Below the pieces are notes generated by a model. That model saw only the letters and a list, made by a program, of their open reading frames with translations, had not been told where the DNA came from and made no database searches. From NCBI GenBank assembly GCA_036679665.1, contig JAZHEJ010000055.1, forward strand, positions 1 through 7,689: a stretch of DNA of 7,689 nt, in the 5' to 3' direction. Of the stretch, positions 1 to 5,037 are shown piece after piece (position 1 is the first letter of the stretch; each line of letters begins with the position of its first letter). Made by a program: the position numbers and the translations under genes. Source of the DNA: Tethybacter castelli. GTDB taxonomy: Bacteria; Pseudomonadota; Gammaproteobacteria; Tethybacterales; Tethybacteraceae.

Positions 1-77
1 GATTCTGCGCTAAAGCCCAAGATCGCGATAACTTTGCGCGATCTCACCATTAAATATGGCGCGACTACCGCGTTATC
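1..77 (+). repeat. Left-edge exact 77-base copy of 264-340 (probable assembly artefact)
   Basis: Every base of 1-77 matches 264-340, which encodes residues 3-28 of the ABC ATPase; identity stops abruptly after GCGTTATC (next base T versus G). Here it is joined to the permease C-terminus instead of the rest of the ATPase. The right edge shows the same thing with the same length, so an assembler k-mer overlap or chimeric read is the likely cause. Confidence 0.95.
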
Positions 78-276
78 TTTGGTCTTTTTAGCCGGCAGTC
101 GCCCGGCGTTGACCGCCTTATTGGTTTTTATGTTTGCGGCAGCGGCAGCGCTGGGGCCGGCTTTGCAGGTATTGTATGGAACCGGAAGCTACCATTTGCT
201 CAATGCCCTACCTTTTATATGCACTTTAATCGTCATGATCTACAAGGTTCAGCCGAAATGGCAGATTCTGCGCTAA
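78..276 (+). CDS. C-terminal fragment of ABC importer permease (BPD_transp_2 type, sugar/nucleoside family)
   Basis: This is the last ~66 residues of an inner-membrane permease, ending at TAA 274-276. The visible peptide has a first hydrophobic segment (LVFLAGSRPALTALLVFMF followed by an Ala-rich stretch), a short polar connection (LYGTGSYHLLNALP) and a second hydrophobic segment (FICTLIVMIYKV), then a short basic tail. The pattern of a small-residue-rich helix, a loop with a leucine pair and 'LP', and a final helix resembles the end of permeases paired with tandem-ATPase importers of the BMP/YufPQ or ribose type. The downstream gene is exactly such an ATPase, which supports the call. The reading frame stays open leftward to position 1, but bases 1-77 duplicate the ATPase 5' end and probably do not belong to this gene, so the true N-terminal part is missing. 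The 19-base overlap with the ATPase start suggests translational coupling. Family assignment rests on a short peptide and the neighbour. Confidence 0.6.
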
Positions 277-1784
277 AGCCCAAGATCGCGATAACTTTGC
301 GCGATCTCACCATTAAATATGGCGCGACTACCGCGTTATCGCAGGTGTCGATCAACTTTACCGCGGGTCAACTGCATGCTGTGGTTGGTGAAAACGGCGC
401 CGGCAAATCAAGTTTGTTGGCGGCGCTTATGGGCGTCAATCGGCCGACCGCGGGCAAGCTGCGCATTGTGAATATTTGCTCCAAAACGGCTATGGAGGTT
501 CAGGCTGGTAAAAACCAAATCGGCTGGATGCGTCAGCAAGGAACGCTGTTGCCGCAGTTATCGGTATTAGCCAATTTCGCACTGGCACAGTCGGGGCTGG
601 GGAAGATTTCTTGGAGTCGGTTGCGCGATCGAGTGGATGAGCAGTTACGCAACGTGGGAGTGTCGTTAGATACCTCAATGCCGGTCGCAAACTTGTCGCA
701 TAGCCAGCGTCAGCTAGTGGAGTTTGCGCGATTGCAATGGCTGCGATTTTCGTTGTTGTTGTTGGATGAACCGACAGCGCAGATGAGCAAAACGGATGCG
801 CAACAATTAATGAAACAGTTGCGCGCGGGTGTGACAAATGGGCAAACCGTGATTATTACCGGCCATCGGCTTGCTGAAGTATGGGAGTGGGCTGATCAAA
901 TACATATACTACGTCACGGCAAACTTCAAGTATCGGCGGCTCGCGGCGAGATTACCAAACCACAGATGCTCAATGCTATGTTTGGTGAGGTGGTAAAGCG
1001 CCAGAAAAGCAAAACTGCATCTGCTGCCATTGCTGAGGTGCTTACCAAACAGCATGCCGCGCTGGAAATAAATGGTTTAAAAGTCGGTAACGGTAAGCAA
1101 TTTGACTGGGTCTTTGATCTTCAGGTTTGCGCAGGCGAAATCGTCGCTATGGTAGGTTTGCCGGGCGACAGCGCGGAGCAATTGATGGCGATATTGTGTG
1201 GATTGGAAAAATCCGTAGCAGGAACAATAAAAATAAACGGACAGTTACGCGACAAGCGCACGTATTACGAATGGGGGATACGACGCATACCGGCTTCGAC
1301 ACTTGATGATGCGTGTATCGCTCAGATGAATGTTGCCGAAAATCTATTGTTACATCAACGACGTAGCAAAGCTAGCTTGTGGCTTGGCGACAGATTAATA
1401 AACTGGTCTTATGCCAATGCCATGGCTATGAGGGCGATACATAGCGAGCAGTTGGCCGTATCGAACGCAAGTCTTTTTCTAGCGTGGCTGTCAGGAGGTA
1501 ATCAACGTAAATTATTGATCGCAAGAGAATTACTTGAACCAGGATCGGTGATTGTGGCGCAGAACATCGATGCGGGCTTGGATATGAGGGCAAATAAGTC
1601 GCTGGCAAACCGACTTTGTGCCTTACGTGATTCAGGCTCTGCGATATTGTTGTTAGCGTATGACTATTCCTTTGTCAGTTCGGTTGCTAGTCGGGTGCTC
1701 GTAATGAATGAGGGAGTACTTGCAAAAATTGACAGTACCGAATTACCATACGAAGAGCGTGATCTGAATTTCCTAGGAGCTTGA
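258..1784 (+). CDS. Tandem-domain ABC importer ATP-binding protein (sugar/nucleoside type)
   Basis: This 508-residue cytoplasmic protein has two fused nucleotide-binding domains, the usual size for ATPases that power ribose, galactose or nucleoside (BMP-type) importers. Domain 1 has a canonical Walker A (GENGAGKS, 44-51), a Q-loop region around Q94-Q100, a degenerate signature LSHSQ at 146-150, Walker B LLLLDEP at 166-172 and the H-loop histidine H203. Domain 2 (from ~270) has a Walker A region without the P-loop lysine (VGLPGDSAEQ, 299-308), a canonical signature LSGGNQ at 411-416 and a modified Walker B/D-loop region AQNIDAGLD at 434-442. Such asymmetry is typical of this family: one site hydrolyses, the other is degenerate. 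The ATG at 258 is preferred over the upstream ATG at 219 because it has an AAGG ten bases upstream, gives the normal N-terminus and overlaps the permease by only 19 bases. Substrate is not determinable; no binding protein is in view. Confidence 0.88.
   Translation: MADSALKPKIAITLRDLTIKYGATTALSQVSINFTAGQLHAVVGENGAGKSSLLAALMGVNRPTAGKLRIVNICSKTAMEVQAGKNQIGWMRQQGTLLPQLSVLANFALAQSGLGKISWSRLRDRVDEQLRNVGVSLDTSMPVANLSHSQRQLVEFARLQWLRFSLLLLDEPTAQMSKTDAQQLMKQLRAGVTNGQTVIITGHRLAEVWEWADQIHILRHGKLQVSAARGEITKPQMLNAMFGEVVKRQKSKTASAAIAEVLTKQHAALEINGLKVGNGKQFDWVFDLQVCAGEIVAMVGLPGDSAEQLMAILCGLEKSVAGTIKINGQLRDKRTYYEWGIRRIPASTLDDACIAQMNVAENLLLHQRRSKASLWLGDRLINWSYANAMAMRAIHSEQLAVSNASLFLAWLSGGNQRKLLIARELLEPGSVIVAQNIDAGLDMRANKSLANRLCALRDSGSAILLLAYDYSFVSSVASRVLVMNEGVLAKIDSTELPYEERDLNFLGA
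264..340 (+). repeat. Internal partner of the left-edge 77-base repeat
   Basis: This is the copy in natural context: it continues the ATPase reading frame from ATG 258 into the Walker A region without a break. The offset between copies is 263 bases, which is not a multiple of three, so a true in-gene tandem duplication of the ATPase is not what is seen. Confidence 0.95.
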
Positions 1785-1787
1785 TCA

Positions 1788-1817
1788 TTGCCTTTGTAAT
1801 CTAGATTACAAAGGCAA
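1788..1817. terminator. Perfect palindrome between convergent genes, possible bidirectional terminator
   Basis: The 30 bases form a perfect palindrome with outer arms TTGCCTTTGTAAT / ATTACAAAGGCAA around CTAG, giving a 13-base-pair RNA stem with a 4-base loop on either strand. It begins three bases after the stop of the ABC ATPase and lies 14 bases beyond the stop of the convergent ankyrin gene, exactly where a shared terminator is expected. It lacks a clean U-tract directly after the stem on either strand, so it is not a textbook intrinsic terminator; a run of seven T follows only at about 1840. A protein-binding palindrome is the alternative. The repeat is directly seen, the function is inferred from position. 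Confidence 0.5.
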
Positions 1818-1831
1818 AAGCGATAGTATTG

Positions 1832-3628
1832 CTATAGAATTTTTTTCCGTTTACGGCCAAGCGTCGGTCTGCCGATGTCGTCATCGCTTTCATCGCTACT
1901 GTCACTTGGTGCGGCAAACGGCGGTTGATTAGAAGCCGGTGGTTGCGGTGAAGGAGTAGGTGCTGGAGCTGGAGCGGCAACCGGAGGTTTTGGAGGAGGC
2001 GCTGGTGTCACCGGAGCAGGGGTTTTGGTAGCAAACGGAGGCGGCTTCATACCGGGTTGGTTTGCATCAGGTGCATGAGGTGCGGTAGGCACAGGCGGTT
2101 TAGAAGTAGCAAATGGCGGAGCTTTCATTCCAGGCATTTGTGGTGCAGGCGTTGGAACTGAAGCGGGCTTTGCTGCAACAGGTTGTGCAGGTGCAGGTGT
2201 GACCGGGGCAGGTTGAGCGGGTGGGGGAGCTGCAGGAACAGGTTTTGTAAAAGCAGGTTGGGCTGGCGCAGGCGCGACCGGAGCAGGTTGTACGGGTGCG
2301 GGAGCTGCTGGAGCGGGTTGTACGGGTGCGGGAGCTGCCGGAGCGGGTTGTGCGGGCACAGGCGCGACAGGGGCAGGTTTTGCAAAAACAGGTTTTACGG
2401 GTGCAGGAGCTGCCGGAGCAGGTGCGGGCGCGGGGGCAGGTTGAGCAGGTGCGGGAGCTACTGGAGCAGGTTTTGCAAAAACAGGTTTTGCTCCAACAGG
2501 ACGTGCAGGTACAGGAGCTGCCGGAGTAGCAGGTGTCGAAGTAGCAGGTGTTGGAGCAGCAGGTGTTGGAGCAGCCGGCTTAGCACCTATAGAGAGTTTC
2601 AGTTTACCGTCACTGGCAACTGGCGGTTTAGCGGCAGGCTTAATGCTTGGCTTAGCAACTGGTTCTGGCTTAATGCTTGGCGTAGCAGCTGGCTCCGGCT
2701 CAATGCTTGGTGTATCAGCTGGCTTGGGTGTTATTTCGACTTTTTCTTCCTCAGCTCCATCTTCCTGTAATAGTTGTTCGGCAAGTGGTATATCAGTCGA
2801 CTTCGGAGTAGCCTTAGAGATGATAACGCGCCCGATATTATGCTGTGATGTCTCTTTAAAATCTTCTTGCTTAACGAATTCAACCATTTCTCCTTTAGCG
2901 ATGATTTCGCCAAGTGTTTGCTGAAGTACCGCAAATGCTTCTGGATCGCTTTCTTTGGCGGCGGGATTAGCATTGAGATGATCAAGCGCCGACTTCTTGT
3001 TCGCATCAAGAACTAAAGGATCGGATTTATTGGACAGCAATGTGATAGCAACATGAACATTAGTGTTGTATCCGCAAGCAAGCAATAGTGGGGTTCTGCC
3101 GTCTTCATCTCTGGAGTCAAAGCTGTGATCAGCTCCGGACGCTGTCAATAAAAGGTCAATAACATGGGCTGAAGGATGATGTTTGGCGGCATAATGTAGT
3201 GCGGTGTATTTTTTTTCACGACTGATAATATCGGCGCGTGCGTTAGCATTTATTAGTTGGTCAATAATTAAAGGATCTGAAACTTGTTCACAACTGTACA
3301 TGAGCGGGGTTTTAGAATGCATTCCGTCACGCGAATTAACTTCAGCTCCGCTGTTTAGCAATTCGATTAAGATGTTGATTGAAACATTTTCGATAAGCGC
3401 CATAGTCAAAGCGGTTATACCCTCTGCATTGCGCGCGCTTACCTCGGCCCCGAGCTTGACCATGGTTTTGACAATGTTAGGATTAGTGCTATAGCGAACC
3501 GCATACATTAGCGGCGTGTTTTTCTGTTCACTATCAGGTTCGTTGATTTTCCGGTCCTTGGCAAATGCCAAGGTTACCTTCATTGACGTAACACTTTTAT
3601 ACCAATTTTTATCTAGGAAATTCCGCAT
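1832..3628 (-). CDS. Ankyrin-repeat protein with long Pro/Ala-rich tail and acidic-basic C-terminus
   Basis: The protein has 598 residues from ATG 3628; a TTG directly upstream is a weaker option. No signal peptide or membrane helix is visible. Residues ~36-220 hold five to six ankyrin repeats with the TPLMYA / TALHYAA / TPLLLAC helix starts, spaced ~35-37 residues, several with the bacterial 'NPNIV' type insertion; these form protein-binding solenoids. Residues ~220-300 are charged and partly helical. Residues ~300-575 are low-complexity Pro/Ala/Lys/Val, probably extended and disordered, with TPSIKPEP-like repeats (300-330), KPVFAKPAP copies and two PGMKxPPFAT motifs (from 499 and 525) plus a third PPFA at 569. 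The C-terminus has an acidic block (SDSSDESDDD, 575-584) and then a basic end (GRKRKKIL). It lies 72 bases downstream of the SH3b gene, possibly with its own promoter. Function unknown: scaffold, surface/secreted interaction protein or effector are all possible. No Shine-Dalgarno is apparent. Confidence 0.85.
   Translation of the reverse strand: MRNFLDKNWYKSVTSMKVTLAFAKDRKINEPDSEQKNTPLMYAVRYSTNPNIVKTMVKLGAEVSARNAEGITALTMALIENVSINILIELLNSGAEVNSRDGMHSKTPLMYSCEQVSDPLIIDQLINANARADIISREKKYTALHYAAKHHPSAHVIDLLLTASGADHSFDSRDEDGRTPLLLACGYNTNVHVAITLLSNKSDPLVLDANKKSALDHLNANPAAKESDPEAFAVLQQTLGEIIAKGEMVEFVKQEDFKETSQHNIGRVIISKATPKSTDIPLAEQLLQEDGAEEEKVEITPKPADTPSIEPEPAATPSIKPEPVAKPSIKPAAKPPVASDGKLKLSIGAKPAAPTPAAPTPATSTPATPAAPVPARPVGAKPVFAKPAPVAPAPAQPAPAPAPAPAAPAPVKPVFAKPAPVAPVPAQPAPAAPAPVQPAPAAPAPVQPAPVAPAPAQPAFTKPVPAAPPPAQPAPVTPAPAQPVAAKPASVPTPAPQMPGMKAPPFATSKPPVPTAPHAPDANQPGMKPPPFATKTPAPVTPAPPPKPPVAAPAPAPTPSPQPPASNQPPFAAPSDSSDESDDDIGRPTLGRKRKKIL
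2281..2370 (-). repeat. Three 30-base tandem units inside the Pro/Ala tail
   Basis: Units at 2281-2310, 2311-2340 and 2341-2370 each begin GAG-C-(A/G)-GGTTGT and encode ten-residue Pro/Ala/Val/Gln units (QPAPAAPAPV on the minus strand). The first two differ at only two positions; the third has drifted more. All are a multiple of three, so unit gain or loss would keep the ankyrin gene in frame. Flanking sequence contains further degenerate copies, so the array grew by local duplication. Confidence 0.8.
2373..2489 (-). repeat. 24-base direct repeat pair encoding KPVFAKPAP
   Basis: An identical 24-base segment beginning GCAGGTTTTGCAAAAACAGG occurs at 2373-2396 and again at 2466-2489, 93 bases apart (31 codons, in frame). 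Both encode the KPVFAKPA peptide on the minus strand and are followed by similar PVAPxPAQPAP stretches, so a larger block was probably duplicated and later diverged. Confidence 0.75.
2525..2569 (-). repeat. Three 15-base tandem units in the Pro/Ala/Thr segment
   Basis: Units at 2525-2539, 2540-2554 and 2555-2569 share the pattern AG(T/C)AGCAGGTGT(C/T)G(A/G) and encode five-residue Pro/Thr/Ala units in the ankyrin protein. The near-identity of neighbouring units shows recent local duplication or slippage. Confidence 0.75.
2641..2730 (-). repeat. Three 30-base tandem units encoding TPSIxPEP-like repeats
   Basis: Units starting at 2641, 2671 and 2701 share (T/C)AATGCTTGG followed by a TA(G/T)CA and a CTGG block. 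They encode the successive peptides containing PSIEPEP, PSIKPEP and PSIKPAA at about residues 300-330. This is a different repeat family from the Pro/Ala units further along, marking the start of the low-complexity tail. Confidence 0.75.
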
Positions 3629-3660
3629 CAAATACGATGATTATGCCAGTAAGGACGCAA

Positions 3661-3680
3661 CTATGCTAGTATATGCATAG
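3661..3680. promoter_or_regulatory. Small inverted repeat upstream of the ankyrin gene
   Basis: CTATGC (3661-3666) and GCATAG (3675-3680) form six-base arms around an eight-base AT-rich centre. The element lies about 33 bases upstream of the ankyrin start and just downstream of the candidate -10 box, a position where an operator or a leader hairpin would act. Six-base arms can occur by chance, so this is tentative. Confidence 0.3.
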
Positions 3681-3686
3681 GTACAA

Positions 3687-3692
3687 ATTATA
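3687..3692 (-). promoter_or_regulatory. Candidate -10 box for the ankyrin gene
   Basis: On the minus strand these bases read TATAAT, the exact sigma-70 -10 consensus, 58 bases upstream of the ankyrin start codon. I find no convincing -35 hexamer at 16-18 bases further upstream, where the end of the SH3b gene and a small hairpin lie. The ankyrin gene could therefore have its own promoter or rely partly on read-through from the operon before it. Confidence 0.35.
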
Positions 3693-3708
3693 GTTGCTTT
3701 TTAGCAAC
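3693..3708 (-). terminator. Short hairpin over the stop codon of the SH3b gene
   Basis: GTTGCT (3693-3698) and AGCAAC (3703-3708) pair around a four-base loop and include the TAA stop of the SH3b gene. On the minus strand it is followed by TATAATTTG rather than a clear U-tract, so any termination would be weak. It might attenuate read-through from the operon into the ankyrin gene, or be incidental. Confidence 0.25.
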
Positions 3709-4147
3709 CGGAATGTCCCCATACGTCATCGGCAAGAATAAAACCTGTTGTACCGGCGCGATGACGGACGGGTAACCAGCCATTTATGATTTCGCCGGTA
3801 CTTGCCAAAAGCAAATTGTTACCCGCAAGCATCAGTTGCGCAGCTTGCAACGAAGGTTCCTCGTAGACGGTGGAGGGTCGAATGACAACGACATTATCGC
3901 CAGGCTTGCTGTCTTGAAGTAAGACGTGTCCGGAAGTTTGGTCATGCATGCAAATCGTCAGCCAGGTACTAGTTTCGGAGATGACCACCAGCGGATAGTC
4001 TTCGCTAAGCAAAAAGCTTGGAGTACTATTTTCTGAAGGCCCGCTGTATACGATAATCGGCGTACGTCCCGCCACTCTTCCTGCCATGGTTGATATACTC
4101 AACAAACAGGCAAAGAATGCTATTAGCCATCGAAGTGATTGCTTCAT
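3701..4147 (-). CDS. Secreted protein with two bacterial SH3 (SH3b) domains
   Basis: The 148-residue product starts with a typical signal peptide: a short basic start MKQSLRW, a hydrophobic core LIAFFACLLSIS and a likely signal-peptidase I site after TMA (residue 22). The mature part shows two SH3b-like modules. The first (~28-80) contains a VYSGPS start and a WLTIC strand. The second (~85-145) contains IRPSTVYEEPS, the NGWLPVRHRAGTTGFI core and the ending DVWG. The 'GW-hydrophobic-VRHR-G-GF-hydrophobic' pattern is the classic SH3b end, and a very similar C-terminal module is familiar from proteobacterial SH3 proteins encoded near secB/gpsA. SH3b domains usually bind peptidoglycan or other ligands in the periplasm; the ligand here is unknown. 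The ATG overlaps the TGA of the SecB gene (ATGA) and no Shine-Dalgarno is visible, so translation is probably coupled. C14 lies in the hydrophobic core but does not make a good lipobox. Confidence 0.75.
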   Translation of the reverse strand: MKQSLRWLIAFFACLLSISTMAGRVAGRTPIIVYSGPSENSTPSFLLSEDYPLVVISETSTWLTICMHDQTSGHVLLQDSKPGDNVVVIRPSTVYEEPSLQAAQLMLAGNNLLLASTGEIINGWLPVRHRAGTTGFILADDVWGHSGC

Positions 4148-4620
4148 TGGATAGTCTGGGCGGGCTCATCGCTGGTAAATTGCAACTGTTTTTGGGCAAA
4201 TACTTCCAAGGGAGGCAAAAACAAAGGTGGCAGACCGGTACGGGTGATAAGGTCCGCGACAAGCTGGTTTGCATAGGGGCTGATTATCGCGGCTACTCTG
4301 GGCTGCAAAAACGTAATAGCGTCTTCGCTAGTTGGCGCTGATACTTCAAAAAAACCATTATATTCAACATGAGTAGACAGCAATTTTGCGTTACGGTCGT
4401 CAACCAATGTTACCGACATGCGCAACGAGGCTAAATATAAGTCATCGCGGTTTTCCACATTGGTAACAGCGGCGGTAACTTCCACGTGGGGCGGTTGCTC
4501 GTCAAAGTCTATATCGTCGGGTAATTCCTCCTGATGCCGAGTGACAGTGGCTGAAACCAAAATCAAATTAACGATTGTGCAAGAGTATACCGGCTCAGAT
4601 TGTGAAGTAGTGCTGCTCAT
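4144..4620 (-). CDS. secB: SecB-family protein-export chaperone (divergent)
   Basis: The 158-residue product has the size of SecB, the cytosolic tetramer that keeps preproteins unfolded and delivers them to SecA. The C-terminal half matches the SecB pattern well: a strand ending HVEYNGFFEV (84-93), then PYANQLVADLITRTGLPPLF (115-134) in the place of the SecB 'PYARE...G-FP' helix and loop, and LPPLEVFAQKQLQ matching the 'L-PV-F-LY' final helix. An acidic segment (EELPDDIDFDEQ, 31-42) lies in the first half. The N-terminal strand lacks the usual 'KD-SFE-P' sequence, so it is a diverged member. The upstream neighbour is a membrane rhodanese, as in the yibN-grxC-secB cluster of Proteobacteria, which supports export SecB over the SecB-like chaperones of toxin-antitoxin systems; no toxin is nearby. 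The ATG at 4620 overlaps the rhodanese TAA by one base (TAATG); extending upstream would run into the rhodanese gene. Confidence 0.72.
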   Translation of the reverse strand: MSSTTSQSEPVYSCTIVNLILVSATVTRHQEELPDDIDFDEQPPHVEVTAAVTNVENRDDLYLASLRMSVTLVDDRNAKLLSTHVEYNGFFEVSAPTSEDAITFLQPRVAAIISPYANQLVADLITRTGLPPLFLPPLEVFAQKQLQFTSDEPAQTIQ

Positions 4621-5027
4621 TATTTGCTCAATGTTGGTTGATTGGCTTCGCGCCAAGCGCGAATTCCGCCACGTAAAGCGGCAACATCTTTGCAACCGGC
4701 TTCTTGCAACTTGCGGGCGATAGTCAAAGATTGTTGACCATTTGCGCATACTAAAACTAGCGGACGTTTGCCGATCAGCATATCTTTTTTGCTTTCCACT
4801 TCGCTAGCGTTTATACGTTGAGCTCCGGCAATCCTGCCTTGGGCAAATTCCTTTTCCTGCCGAATGTCGATAATTCGGGCGTTGTGCTGGTTGATTTGTT
4901 GGACCACGGCAAATGAATCAATGGCAAGACTTGTTCCAGGTTGCGACCAAAGATAAACTGATGCGCCGCCAAGCAGTGCGACGGCGCCTGTCAAGAACGC
5001 ATTGTTAAGCACAAACTCAACTAACAT
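4620..5027 (-). CDS. Membrane-anchored rhodanese-like sulfurtransferase (YibN-like)
   Basis: The 135-residue product has one N-terminal membrane helix (about 8-29, AFLTGAVALLGGASVYLW) and a single rhodanese domain. Visible landmarks are the ARIIDIRQEKEFAQGRI stretch (the 'IDVR-E-E-GHI' motif), the active-site loop CANGQQS with the presumed catalytic cysteine at residue 94, and the closing motif ALRGGIRAWREA. Rhodanese domains carry sulfur as a cysteine persulfide; the physiological acceptor of this class is not settled. The architecture equals YibN, whose gene usually precedes grxC and secB. Here it directly precedes secB with no glutaredoxin gene between them. It starts 10 bases after the RND stop. 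ATG 5027 is chosen over the TTG just before it. No Shine-Dalgarno is visible, so translation may depend on the upstream gene. Confidence 0.85.
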   Translation of the reverse strand: MLVEFVLNNAFLTGAVALLGGASVYLWSQPGTSLAIDSFAVVQQINQHNARIIDIRQEKEFAQGRIAGAQRINASEVESKKDMLIGKRPLVLVCANGQQSLTIARKLQEAGCKDVAALRGGIRAWREANQPTLSK

Positions 5028-5037
5028 CAATTTAATT

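Noticed and set aside
219..257. Upstream ATG at 219 as the ATPase start
   Set aside because: It adds 13 residues not expected in the family, lengthens the overlap with the permease to 58 bases and has no better ribosome binding site than ATG 258.
490..837. Minus-strand ORF of 115 codons inside the ABC ATPase
   Set aside because: It overlaps the well-supported Walker A to Walker B region and has no recognisable motif.
2281..2730. Tandem repeats as a CRISPR array
   Set aside because: Units are contiguous, in frame and lack unique spacers of constant length; they are coding repeats of the Pro/Ala tail.
2183..2770. Long plus-strand ORF rich in Cys, Arg, Gly and Ser opposite the ankyrin tail
   Set aside because: It is the antisense reading of GC-rich Pro/Ala codons; the repetitive composition keeps the frame open by chance, and the ankyrin repeats fix the minus strand as coding.
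4144..4620. SecB-like chaperone of a toxin-antitoxin-chaperone system
   Set aside because: No toxin or antitoxin gene is adjacent; the rhodanese neighbour matches the housekeeping export cluster instead.
4621..4749. N-terminal extension of the SecB-like protein to ATG 4749
   Set aside because: It would lie wholly inside the rhodanese active-site and C-terminal coding sequence; the added residues are Arg/Cys-rich out-of-frame reading, while ATG 4620 gives normal SecB length and a TAATG junction.
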